DNA of 64,000 bases from Modestobacter caceresii (GTDB lineage Bacteria > Actinomycetota > Actinomycetes > Mycobacteriales > Geodermatophilaceae): positions 153,027 through 217,026 of the forward strand of contig NZ_JPMX01000091.1 in the NCBI RefSeq assembly GCF_000761485.1. The letters run 5' to 3'. Below are positions 1 to 8,314 of the stretch, piece by piece (position 1 is the stretch's first letter; each line of letters begins with the position of its first letter). Under the pieces are notes generated by a model. It did no database searches. It worked only from the letters and a program-made list of their open reading frames with translations, and was not told the DNA's origin. Made by a program: the position numbers and the translations under genes.

Positions 1-1
1 A

Positions 2-1597
2 CTTGCCCGGCGGCCGCCCGCCGTGCGGGCCGAGTTGCACCGGAGGGCCGCGCTGTGGGCGGCCGCGCACGGCGACCACCGAGCCGCCATCGAGCACGCC
101 TGCCGGTGCGACGACCCGGCGCTGGCCGTCGCTCTCGTGCGCCGGTCGGGCCTGCGGCTGATGCTCGACGGCCACGGTGCGGCGGTGACCCGGACGTTGC
201 GCGACGCACCGGCCGAGGTGCGAGCCACACCGACGGTGGCGCTGGTGGCTGCTGCGGCCGCGCTGGATGCGCAGGACATCACCAGCGCCGACGAGGCCCT
301 CGCGCTGGTGCCGCCCGCGGAGATCGCCGAGCGGGAACCGGCGCTGAGCGCCACGGTGTCGCTGCGCAGGGCGCACCTGCTCGGCGACGCCGGACGTGAG
401 TTGCAGGTCCCGGGCAGGGCCGACACCGGCGGCCCGGCGGACCCCGAGCTGGACCTGCTGGCAACCGTCGAGCGGGCCACGACGAGGCTGCTCCGCGGCG
501 AGCTGGACGCGGCCGAGCCCGATCTGCGCTGGGCGGCGGAGGTCGCCGGATCCGCGGGACACGACCACATGACCCTCCGCGCACTGACCGGGCTCGCGGC
601 GGTCGCCGCGAGCCGCGGCGACAGCGCCGAGATGGGGAGCCGGGCCGGCACCGCGCTCGCCTTCGCCGCCGAGCGGGGCTGGGACCGGGTTCCGCAGTGC
701 GCCGCGGCGCACGTGATCGCCGCCTCGGCCGCCTACTCGCGGCTGGACCTGCCCACCGCCCGTGACCACATCCGGGCAGCGGTGGAGCTGACCAGCGATG
801 TGGTGGAGCCGCCGCTGCGGTTCGCCACCGAGCTGCTGGACGCCGTGCTGTCCCCCGGGCACGCCGGCGACTGCACCGCCCGGTGCCGGCGGGTCAGCCG
901 GTCGTGGCCCTCGTCGAGGGTCGACCTCCCCCCGGTGCTGGTCGCGCACGCCTCCCTGGAGCAGCAGCACCTGGCGCTCCAGGCAGGAGAGCCGGCGTTG
1001 GCGGCAGAAGCGCGACAGCAGGTGGAACGCCGCCTCGGCGTGGGTGGCGAGGCGCAGTACCTGCGCGCGGTGGTGCAGGCGCACCGCGGGCACCCGGCCA
1101 GCGCCCGGCAGCTGCTCGCCCCGATCTGCCAGCGCGTGATCGTCTGCGTGGCCGATCGCACGCTCATCCAGGCGCTCGTGCTGGACGCGGTGCTGGCCGA
1201 CGCCACCGCGGACGGCTTCGCCGCCCACCGCGCGCTGACCGAGGCGCTGGCCGTCGCCGAGCCGCTGCAGACCATGCGCTGCCTCACCCTGGCCGGCTCG
1301 GCGGTACGGGACCTGCTCGCCCGGAACCTCGGGCGGTACGGCCGGTACGAGGCCTTCGCCACCCGGCTGCTCACGCTGTTCCCACCCGGCGCCGTGGGTG
1401 CTATCCAGCAGCTCACCGGGAGGGAGCAGGAGGTCCTCGTCGAGCTGCCCTCGCTGCGCACCGCCGAGCAGATCGCGGCGCAGCAGTTCGTGAGCGTCAA
1501 CACCGTGAAGACCCACATGCGCGGTATCTACCGGAAGCTCGGGGCACGGAACCGACGCGAGGCCCTGGAGATCGCACGGACACGCGGACTGCTGTAG
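2..1597 (+). CDS. LuxR-family transcriptional regulator, 3' part
   Basis: The frame is open to the left edge, so the start and any N-terminal ATPase domain lie outside the window. The visible part, about 530 residues, is an Ala/Arg-rich helical region resembling the TPR-like sensor segment of large ATP-binding LuxR (MalT/LAL type) regulators. It ends in a LuxR-type helix-turn-helix over the last 65 residues, with the motifs LTGREQEVL, VSVNTVKTHMRGIYRKLG and NRREALEIAR. Such proteins bind DNA and activate nearby or distant genes in response to a ligand. The next convincing gene on the same strand is an amine oxidase 314 bases downstream, so it may control amine use, but that link is inferred from position only. 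Confidence 0.85.
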   Translation, partial: LARRPPAVRAELHRRAALWAAAHGDHRAAIEHACRCDDPALAVALVRRSGLRLMLDGHGAAVTRTLRDAPAEVRATPTVALVAAAAALDAQDITSADEALALVPPAEIAEREPALSATVSLRRAHLLGDAGRELQVPGRADTGGPADPELDLLATVERATTRLLRGELDAAEPDLRWAAEVAGSAGHDHMTLRALTGLAAVAASRGDSAEMGSRAGTALAFAAERGWDRVPQCAAAHVIAASAAYSRLDLPTARDHIRAAVELTSDVVEPPLRFATELLDAVLSPGHAGDCTARCRRVSRSWPSSRVDLPPVLVAHASLEQQHLALQAGEPALAAEARQQVERRLGVGGEAQYLRAVVQAHRGHPASARQLLAPICQRVIVCVADRTLIQALVLDAVLADATADGFAAHRALTEALAVAEPLQTMRCLTLAGSAVRDLLARNLGRYGRYEAFATRLLTLFPPGAVGAIQQLTGREQEVLVELPSLRTAEQIAAQQFVSVNTVKTHMRGIYRKLGARNRREALEIARTRGLL

Positions 1598-1688
1598 GCC
1601 CCTCGAGATCACCCGTTGCGGATGAGCCCCGACCGGCCGCTCAGCCAGACACTTGCCAGCACCCGCCCCGTGCGTGAGGAGGTGCCGG

Positions 1689-2186
1689 ATGCGTTGTGAG
1701 TTCACACTCGCCCACTGCCCCTCCGGGACCGTGCTCGCCGCCCTTCCCGAGCTGCACGGCCGCGCCGACACCACCGCGGTCCTGGCCGACCAGGTGGTGC
1801 CGGAGGCCCTCTGGGCCCTGGCCCGTCGCCGCCGCGCCCGGGACGGGATCCGCTGGACCCAGCCGTGCCTCTGCTCGCCGACCGCTGCTCCACGACCCGG
1901 GAGACCCAGACATGACCGCGCACCCCCTCGACCCGCTCGACGCCGCCGAGTTCCGCGCTGCCGCGGCCGTGCTCCGCCGGGACAGGGGCGTCGACGAACG
2001 CTGGCGCTTCGCCTCGATCGAGCTGGAGGAGCCCGCCAAGGACGTCGTCCGCGCCTTCGCTCCCGGCGACCCCATCCCGCGTGTGGCTCGGGTGACCTGC
2101 TGGAGCCGCGAGGAGGGCACCGTCTACAAGGCCGTCGTCTCACTCACCGCCGACGCGGTCCTCTCGTGGGAGGCGGTGCCTGGTGA
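1689..2186 (+). CDS. Doubtful small ORF or gene remnant before the amine oxidase
   Basis: An ATG at 1689 is preceded by a strong ribosome-binding sequence (GAGGAGG, about 6 bases away). The first 70 or so codons look protein-like (FTLAHCPSGTVLAALPELHG, then ADQVVPEALWALARRRR). From 1912 onward the frame runs inside the amine oxidase gene in another phase and becomes a meaningless Arg/Pro-rich shadow. I do not recognise the product. It may be the 5' end of a frameshifted gene, a short peptide gene, or a chance ORF. The strong ribosome-binding site is the main reason to list it. Confidence 0.2.
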   Translation: MRCEFTLAHCPSGTVLAALPELHGRADTTAVLADQVVPEALWALARRRRARDGIRWTQPCLCSPTAAPRPGRPRHDRAPPRPARRRRVPRCRGRAPPGQGRRRTLALRLDRAGGARQGRRPRLRSRRPHPACGSGDLLEPRGGHRLQGRRLTHRRRGPLVGGGAW

Positions 2187-3828
2187 ACAGGCCAACATGA
2201 CCCTCGACGAGTGGCACGAGGCGCACGAGGCGCTGATCGCCCACCCGACCGTCATCGAGGCGCTCGCGGGGCGCGGCATCACCGATCTGGACCTGGTGCT
2301 CATCGACACCTGGGCCTACGGTCACTCGCTCATCCCGGAGGGGCTGCACGGCCGGCGGGTGGGCTGGACCGACGTGTGGCGCCGCTCGGTGCCCGGCGGG
2401 AACCCGTACGCCAACCCGGTCAGCGGCCTGCACGCCGTCATCGACCTCGACACCATGGAACTGCTCCAGGTCGAGGACACCCCACCGGCCGGCCCGAATC
2501 TGGCGATGGGCGAGTACGCACCGGCACTGGTCCCCGGGCTCGTGCAGCGCGGGGACATCACGCCGCTGGAGATCACCCAGCCCGAGGGCGTCTCTTTCGG
2601 CCTGGACGGCTACGAGCTGCGCTGGCAGAACTGGACCATGCGGCTGGGCTTCAACCACCGCGAAGGTCTGGTGATCCACCGGGTCGGCTACGACGACGGC
2701 ACGGGGACCCGGTCGATCGCGCACCGGCTCTCCTTCGCCGAGATGGTGGTCCCCTACCGCGACCCCGGCCCCGACCACTACCGCCGCACCGCCTTCGACA
2801 TCGGCGAGTGGGGACTGGGCTTCATGACCACGTCGCTCGAGCTGGGGTGTGACTGCCTGGGCGAGATCACCTACGTCGACGCGGTGCTGCACGACTCCCG
2901 TGGCGAGCCCTACACGATCAAGAACGCGATCTGCCTGCACGAAGAGGACGACGGCGTGCTGTGGAAGCACGTCGACCAGAAGGCGGGCACCGAGGTGAGG
3001 CGGTCGCGGCGGATGGTCGTCTCCTTCCACGCCACGGTGGCCAACTACGAGTACCTGACCTACTGGCGCTTCTACCAGGACGGCACCATCGAGTGCGAGG
3101 TCCGCGCCACCGGGATCCTGGTGACGACGTCGTACGGGGACACCCCGCCGCCCCACGGCACGGTGGTCGACGAGCGCACGTACGCCCCCTTCCACCAGCA
3201 CTTCGTCGTCGCCCGCCTGGACATGGAGGTCGACGGTCCGGACAACACGGTGCTGGTCTCGGAGAGCGAGGTGGCGCCCACCTCACCGGAGAACCCGTAC
3301 GGCCTCGCGGTGGTGCACCGCACCCGTGCTCTCGAGCGCGAGTCCGAGGGGGGGCAGGACCCCGACTGGCGCACCCAGCGCAGCTGGACGGTGGTCAACC
3401 GCGCCCGGCTCAACCGGCTGGGCACCCCGACCGGCTACAAGCTGGTTTCCTCCGCGGGCATCCCCGCGTTGGCCGACGCCTCCTCACCGATCATCCAGCG
3501 CGCCGGGGTGGTCGCGCACCCGCTGTGGGTCACCCGGTACGCCGAGGACGAACGCTGGCCGGCCGGCGAGTTCTGCAACCAGAGCCGGCAGGACGCCGGG
3601 CTGCCGCGATGGATCGAGGCCGACCGGTCCATCGCCGACACCGACATCGTGCTGTGGCACGTGTTCGGCATCCACCACGTCACCCGGCCCGAGGACTGGC
3701 CGGTCATGCCGGTGGACGCCGTGTCCTTCCAGCTGAAGCCGGTCGGGTTCTTCGACCGGAACCCGGCGCTGGACGTCCCGCCGAGCGCCTCCCGCCACTG
3801 CGGATCCGGCCCCGCCGGGTGCCACTGA
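1912..3828 (+). CDS. Copper-containing primary amine oxidase (TPQ type)
   Basis: 638 residues, the usual size of bacterial copper amine oxidases, which oxidise primary amines (tyramine, phenylethylamine, histamine) to aldehydes with release of H2O2 and ammonia. The cofactor precursor is Tyr379 in ANYEY (consensus N-Y-D/E). The copper ligands are His428 and His430 in FHQHF and His589 in HHVTRPEDWPVMP. The catalytic base is Asp296 in AFDIGEWGLG. All key residues are present and at nearly the spacing of the Arthrobacter enzyme. The frame is open further upstream, but the ATG at 1912 opens a normal family N-terminus and follows GGGAG, so it is preferred. There is no signal peptide, so the enzyme is probably cytoplasmic. 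The exact substrate cannot be told. Confidence 0.95.
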   Translation: MTAHPLDPLDAAEFRAAAAVLRRDRGVDERWRFASIELEEPAKDVVRAFAPGDPIPRVARVTCWSREEGTVYKAVVSLTADAVLSWEAVPGEQANMTLDEWHEAHEALIAHPTVIEALAGRGITDLDLVLIDTWAYGHSLIPEGLHGRRVGWTDVWRRSVPGGNPYANPVSGLHAVIDLDTMELLQVEDTPPAGPNLAMGEYAPALVPGLVQRGDITPLEITQPEGVSFGLDGYELRWQNWTMRLGFNHREGLVIHRVGYDDGTGTRSIAHRLSFAEMVVPYRDPGPDHYRRTAFDIGEWGLGFMTTSLELGCDCLGEITYVDAVLHDSRGEPYTIKNAICLHEEDDGVLWKHVDQKAGTEVRRSRRMVVSFHATVANYEYLTYWRFYQDGTIECEVRATGILVTTSYGDTPPPHGTVVDERTYAPFHQHFVVARLDMEVDGPDNTVLVSESEVAPTSPENPYGLAVVHRTRALERESEGGQDPDWRTQRSWTVVNRARLNRLGTPTGYKLVSSAGIPALADASSPIIQRAGVVAHPLWVTRYAEDERWPAGEFCNQSRQDAGLPRWIEADRSIADTDIVLWHVFGIHHVTRPEDWPVMPVDAVSFQLKPVGFFDRNPALDVPPSASRHCGSGPAGCH

Positions 3829-3834
3829 GACGAG

Positions 3835-3848
3835 CCCGCCCAGGCGGG
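3835..3848 (+). terminator. Short hairpin after the amine oxidase gene
   Basis: CCCGCC and GGCGGG form a 6-bp stem with a 2-base gap, starting 7 bases after the stop codon. It is GC-rich without a T tract, as is usual for actinobacterial terminators. The region up to the convergent narK stop at 3923 holds no gene. Confidence 0.4.
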
Positions 3849-3922
3849 TGTGCGCGCCGGCTCCAGCAGCGGGGCCCCGGTCGCGGACCAGCCTCACGGC
3901 CTGCCCGACGACCAGCGCCGGC

Positions 3923-5170
3923 TCACGCGGTGGCGGCGCCGCTCCGGCCCACGGAGCGCATGCGCCGCGCGGTGTAGACGCTGGCGACGAGCGCGGTCCC
4001 CGCCAGCAGCCAGAGGCCGGCCGCGTAGTTGCCCACCCACCCGTAGATCGCACCCATGACCAGCGGAGGCGCGAAACCGCCCAGGCCGCCGGCCGCGCCC
4101 ACGATGCCGGTCACCGCCCCGACCGTGCCGGCCGGCGCCGCGATCGCCACCAGTGCGAAGACGGCGCCGGATGCGGCTCCCAGAGCCGCAGCCATCGCCA
4201 GGAACGCGACGGTGCCGGTCCAGTCGAGCTGCCGCTCGACCGCGGACACCCCCGCGAAGACCGCCACGACCGCGAAGCAGACGACCAGCACGGGGACCGG
4301 GTGGAACCGGTCGGACAGCCACCCCCCGACCGGGCGCATGACGACGGCCAACACGACGAAGCCGGCCGTCCTCAGGGCCGCGTCCCCGGGTGAGAGGCCG
4401 AAGGCGTCACGCAGGTAGGTGGGGAGGTAGACGCTGAAGGCCACGAACCCGCCGAAGCCCACCGCGTAGAGGAAGGACAGCTGCACCGTCACGGGCATCC
4501 GGAGGGTGTCCCACGCCCGACGGACGGCGCTCCCGGTCGGCACCGTCCGCCCGGGAGCGTCCCGCAGGACGACGTAGGAGACGACCGCGTAGAGCCCCAG
4601 GAGGACCGCCACCAGGGCGAACGGGAACGACAACCCGAACGCCTCCCCGAGCTGGACGGTGCTGAACGAGGAGATCGCAGTCCCGCCCATGCCGACCCCG
4701 AAGACGCCCAGCGCACTCCCCCGCTTGGCCGGCGGGAACCAGGCGTTCACCAGCGGGACACCGATGGCGAAGGTGGTACCGCCCAGACCGAGGACGAAGC
4801 CGCCGAGCAACAGCATGCCGTAGGAGTCGCGGCCGACGTACCCGATGAAGAGGACGGGCAGGATGGTCAGGGCGCTGATCAACGGGAACATGACCCGGGC
4901 CCCGAAGCGGTCGGTCATGGCGCCCACCGGCACGCGGCCGACCGAGCCGACCACCACGGGAACGGCCACCAGCAGGGACTTCTGCACGGCGCTCAACCCG
5001 AGCTCGGCGGCGAAGAAGGCGCCCAGCGGGCTGATCAGGGCCCAGGCCCAGAAGTTGATCGCGAAGCCCAGGGTGGCCACGGCGAGCATCGTCCAGGCCT
5101 GACGCGGCACGGCCTCTCCGGTGGCCCGGCCGGCCGGCCGGGCTCCGGCCCCCTCCTCCGAGCGGGTCAC
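3923..5170 (-). CDS. narK: Nitrate/nitrite transporter of the major facilitator family
   Basis: 415 residues with about 12 hydrophobic segments. It moves nitrate in and/or nitrite out for the reductase encoded immediately upstream. MFS signatures include the cytoplasmic loop GAMTDRFGARVMFP after helix 2 and RPVGGWLSDRFHPVP in the second half. GLGGTTFAIGVPLVNAWFPP resembles the nitrate-signature region of NarK proteins. The reading frame runs upstream into narI, but the GTG at 5170 overlaps the narI stop (GTGA) and begins just before a normal N-terminus, so it is taken as the start. It is the last gene of the narGHJIK operon. Whether it is the nitrate/proton (NarK1) or nitrate/nitrite antiport (NarK2) type cannot be decided here. 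Confidence 0.9.
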   Translation of the reverse strand: MTRSEEGAGARPAGRATGEAVPRQAWTMLAVATLGFAINFWAWALISPLGAFFAAELGLSAVQKSLLVAVPVVVGSVGRVPVGAMTDRFGARVMFPLISALTILPVLFIGYVGRDSYGMLLLGGFVLGLGGTTFAIGVPLVNAWFPPAKRGSALGVFGVGMGGTAISSFSTVQLGEAFGLSFPFALVAVLLGLYAVVSYVVLRDAPGRTVPTGSAVRRAWDTLRMPVTVQLSFLYAVGFGGFVAFSVYLPTYLRDAFGLSPGDAALRTAGFVVLAVVMRPVGGWLSDRFHPVPVLVVCFAVVAVFAGVSAVERQLDWTGTVAFLAMAAALGAASGAVFALVAIAAPAGTVGAVTGIVGAAGGLGGFAPPLVMGAIYGWVGNYAAGLWLLAGTALVASVYTARRMRSVGRSGAATA

Positions 5171-5907
5171 CGCCGGCCCCCGCCGACCCGCTCCCAGCCG
5201 CGCGGCACGGGCCGGGTGCCCAGCTGGGCGTCCCTGCTGCGGTACACGATGTAGGGCCGGGTGAGGTAGCCGAGCGGCGCGCTGAAGACGTGCACCAGCC
5301 GGGTGAACGGCCAGATCGCGAACAGCAGCAGAGCCGACAGCGCGTGCAGCCGGAACCCGACCCCGGCCTCGGCCATCAGCTCGGGCCGGGGCTGGAGGTA
5401 GAAGATGCTGCGGAACCACGGGGACACCGTGTCGCGGTAGTCGACCCCCTCCTGCCCCAAGGCGCCGAGGACCGTGTTGCTCAACCCGAACAGGATCGTC
5501 GCGGTCAGTACGACGTACATGAACTTGTCATTCCTGGTCGTCGCCGAGAACACCGGCCCGACCGTGCGGCGCCGGTAGATCAGGATGGCCAGCCCGACCA
5601 GGGTGCAGAACCCCGCGATGGCGCCGGTGACGACGGCCATTGCGTGGTAGCCCTCCTCCGAGAGTCCGACCGCGTTCGTCCACGACTTGGGGATCCCCAG
5701 CCCGGCGACATGGCCGAGCAGCACGAAGAGGATGCCGAAGTGGAACAGCGGACTGCCCCAGCGCAGCAGCCTGCTCTCGTAGAGCTGACTGGAGCGCGTC
5801 GTCCAGCCGAACTTGTCGTACTTGTAGCGCCAGTAGTGGCCGACGACGAAGATCGCCAGGCTGACGTACGGGACGACGACCCAGAGCAGGATGTCGAGGG
5901 CGTTCAT
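5167..5907 (-). CDS. narI: Respiratory nitrate reductase gamma subunit (cytochrome b)
   Basis: 246 residues, the standard length. It is the membrane anchor that oxidises menaquinol and passes electrons through two b haems to NarH. Five membrane helices are visible. Candidate haem-ligand histidines lie in FVVGHYWRYKYD, PLFHFGILFVLLGHVAG and GFRLHALSALLL with RLVHVFSAPLGY. The start is the ATG at 5907, which overlaps the narJ stop as ATGA. The longer open frame upstream is a shadow in narJ. It is translationally coupled to narJ before it and narK after it. Confidence 0.95.
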   Translation of the reverse strand: MNALDILLWVVVPYVSLAIFVVGHYWRYKYDKFGWTTRSSQLYESRLLRWGSPLFHFGILFVLLGHVAGLGIPKSWTNAVGLSEEGYHAMAVVTGAIAGFCTLVGLAILIYRRRTVGPVFSATTRNDKFMYVVLTATILFGLSNTVLGALGQEGVDYRDTVSPWFRSIFYLQPRPELMAEAGVGFRLHALSALLLFAIWPFTRLVHVFSAPLGYLTRPYIVYRSRDAQLGTRPVPRGWERVGGGRR

Positions 5908-6590
5908 GCGGACGCTCCGGGGGTGGGCTGGGGGATGAACTCCGGGGGCGCGAACGGCAGGGCGCCGTAGGGGTCGAGGCCGACGTCCTCGCCGGGCGGC
6001 CCCTGCTGCGCCAGCCGGAGGACCGCCGCCCGGTCGGCGGCCTCGACCGGCGGCAGGGTCGCGCACACCGCCTGCACCACCGACGCGTACGGCGACCGCC
6101 GCTCCTCCAGGGCCAGCCGGATGAGCTCCAGCCCCGGGCGGTATTCCGTCAGCAGTCGCTCCCCCCGCGCCGCGTCACCGGTCGCGGTGAACTCCAGCAC
6201 GACGGCCAGGTGGTCGGGCAGCTCCTCGTCCGACAACGTCATGCCCGCCCGGGAGTACAGGTGCTTGAACTGGACCAGCGCCATGCCGCGCTTGCGGGTG
6301 TCGCCGTGCGTGAAGTACGTGAGATAGAGGCAACAGCGCCGCCGCAGGTCGAACGTCTCCACGTACTCGGCCTGCTGCCGGCCCAGCGGCGTGGTCTCCA
6401 CGTGGTCGAGGAAGCGGCCCAGCGGACCGGCGAACGCAACCGGCAGGGCCGCGATCGAGGCGCGAAGCAGTGGCAGCCGCGCGATCAGCTCCTCGTCCGG
6501 ATACCCGAGCAGCAGGGACGCCGCCTGCCGGGCGGTGGCCAGCTGGGCAGCGGCCGGTCCGGACCGACGCCCAAGAAGCCGGCGGCTCAT
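5904..6590 (-). CDS. narJ: Nitrate reductase molybdenum cofactor assembly chaperone
   Basis: 228 residues of the NarJ/DmsD chaperone fold. NarJ binds apo-NarG in the cytoplasm so that the Mo-bisMGD cofactor and FS0 cluster are inserted before the complex docks on NarI; it is not part of the finished enzyme. Recognisable NarJ segments are ASLLLGYPDEEL near residue 25, the core YVETFDLRRRCCLYLTYFTH (about 76-95), DTRKRGMALVQFKHLY, and LPDHLAVVLEFTA. The ATG at 6590 overlaps the narH stop (ATGA). The C-terminus is Pro-rich (PFAPPEFIPQPTPG), typical for the family. Confidence 0.95.
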   Translation of the reverse strand: MSRRLLGRRSGPAAAQLATARQAASLLLGYPDEELIARLPLLRASIAALPVAFAGPLGRFLDHVETTPLGRQQAEYVETFDLRRRCCLYLTYFTHGDTRKRGMALVQFKHLYSRAGMTLSDEELPDHLAVVLEFTATGDAARGERLLTEYRPGLELIRLALEERRSPYASVVQAVCATLPPVEAADRAAVLRLAQQGPPGEDVGLDPYGALPFAPPEFIPQPTPGASA

Positions 6591-8314
6591 GGCCTGGGGT
6601 CCCTGACCGCGGGCGAGTCGTCGCCCACACCGCCGCCGTCCGGGCCGTGCAGGGCCTCGGAATCCTCGGGACGGGACGGGAAGAGTCCTTCCGGCGCGCC
6701 CTTGCCGTCCCAGTTCAGCAGGTTGACCCGCTGGTCCTTCGACCCCGGCGCCGCCATGGTGTCGGCCGTCTGCCGTGCGGCGAGCATGTGGAAGTTCTCC
6801 ACCGCGATCGGGGTCGAGCCACCTGAGGTCTCGCCGAAGGGTCCCCAGCCGCCCATGCCCGGGCCCTCGTCGTAGTCGAGGGAACAGCCGCTGTCGAACT
6901 CCTCCTGGCCGGGGCCCTGCTCGGCGTGTGCCAGTGGGATCACGTACCGCTCGTCGTACTTGGCGACGCCCAGCAGCCGGTGCATGTCCTCGATGTCGCG
7001 GCCGGTCATGCCGATCGCGGTCGCGATCGACTCGTCGGCCGGCCGGCCGAGGTTCAGGTCGCGCATGTAGGAACGCATCGCGCCGAGCTTCTTGAGCACG
7101 CCGGTGACCAGGTTCGTGTCACCGGCGGTGAACAGCTCGGCGAGGTACTCCACCGGGATCCGCAGCGACTCGATGGCGCCGAAGATGTTGCCGACGTCCT
7201 CGCCGTCGTGCCCGGTGTCGGTGAGCGCGTCGACCACCGGCGACAGCGGTGGGATGTACCAGACCATCGGCATGGTCCGGTACTCCGGATGCAGCGGCAG
7301 GGCGACCTCGAAGCGGTTGATCAGCGCGTAGATCGGCGAGCGCTGTGCGGATTCGATCCAGTCGCGGGAGATCCCGGCCTGCTCGGCGGCGCGGATGACC
7401 TCCGGGTCGTGCGGGTCCAGGAGGATCGAACGCTGGGCGGCGTACAGGTCCCGATCATCTGGAGTGGACGCGGCCTCCAGCACCTTGTCGGCGTCGTAGA
7501 GCACGATGCCGATGTAGCGCAGCCGGCCGACGCACGTCTCCGAGCAGACCGTCGGGATGCCCACCTCCACGCGCGGGAAGCAGAACGTGCACTTCTCGGC
7601 CTTGCCGGTGCGGTGGTTGAAATAGATCTTCTTGTACGGGCACCCCGTGACGCACTGCCGCCAGCCACGGCAACGGTCCTGGTCGACGAGGACGATCCCG
7701 TCCTCTTCCCGCTTGTAGATCGCGCCCGACGGGCAGGAGGCTGCGCACGAGGGATTGATGCAGTGCTCGCAGATCCGCGGCAGGTAGAACATGTAGGTCT
7801 GCTCGAACTTGTCCTTGATCTCCGCCGAGATCTTCTTCAGCACCGGGTCGTCCTGGGTGAGTTCCGGAGCCCCACCGAGGTTGTCGTCCCAGTTGGCGCT
7901 CCACTCGATGTTCATCGGCTTGTTCGTCAGCAGCGACCGCGGCCGGGCGACCGGGGTGTGCTCCTGGACCGGGGCGTTGGTCAGCGTCTCGTAGTCGTAG
8001 GTCCAGGGCTCGTAGTAGTCGTTGATGGACGGCTGTACCGGGCTGGAGAAGATCTGGAGCAGGCGCTTGAGCCGGCTGCCGGTGCGCAGTTGCAGCCTGC
8101 CGTTGCGGCCGACCTGCCAGCCGCCCCGCCACTTCTCCTGGTCCTCGTACGTCCGCGGATACCCCTGCCCCGGCCGCGTCTCCACGTTGTTGAACCACAC
8201 GTACTCGACGCCGCTGCGGTTGGTCCACGCCTGCTTGCAGGTGACCGAGCAGGTATGGCACCCGATGCACTTGTCGAGGTTCATCACCATGCCCATCTGG
8301 GCCATGACGCGCAT
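6587..8314 (-). CDS. narH: Respiratory nitrate reductase beta subunit (Fe-S protein)
   Basis: 575 residues. It carries electrons from NarI haems to NarG through four clusters. Cysteine groups are visible in order: CIGCHTCSVTC near residue 20, CEHCINPSCAASCP, CRGWRQCVTGCP (Trp replaces one Cys, giving the [3Fe-4S] cluster known in NarH), and CTFC with CSETC. The frame is open far upstream but that part is a shadow of narG. The ATG at 8314 shares one base with the narG stop (TGATG) and gives the family N-terminus MRVMAQMGMVMNLDKCIGC. A second ATG nine bases downstream is an alternative start. It is coupled at its 3' end to narJ. Confidence 0.97.
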   Translation of the reverse strand: MRVMAQMGMVMNLDKCIGCHTCSVTCKQAWTNRSGVEYVWFNNVETRPGQGYPRTYEDQEKWRGGWQVGRNGRLQLRTGSRLKRLLQIFSSPVQPSINDYYEPWTYDYETLTNAPVQEHTPVARPRSLLTNKPMNIEWSANWDDNLGGAPELTQDDPVLKKISAEIKDKFEQTYMFYLPRICEHCINPSCAASCPSGAIYKREEDGIVLVDQDRCRGWRQCVTGCPYKKIYFNHRTGKAEKCTFCFPRVEVGIPTVCSETCVGRLRYIGIVLYDADKVLEAASTPDDRDLYAAQRSILLDPHDPEVIRAAEQAGISRDWIESAQRSPIYALINRFEVALPLHPEYRTMPMVWYIPPLSPVVDALTDTGHDGEDVGNIFGAIESLRIPVEYLAELFTAGDTNLVTGVLKKLGAMRSYMRDLNLGRPADESIATAIGMTGRDIEDMHRLLGVAKYDERYVIPLAHAEQGPGQEEFDSGCSLDYDEGPGMGGWGPFGETSGGSTPIAVENFHMLAARQTADTMAAPGSKDQRVNLLNWDGKGAPEGLFPSRPEDSEALHGPDGGGVGDDSPAVRDPRP

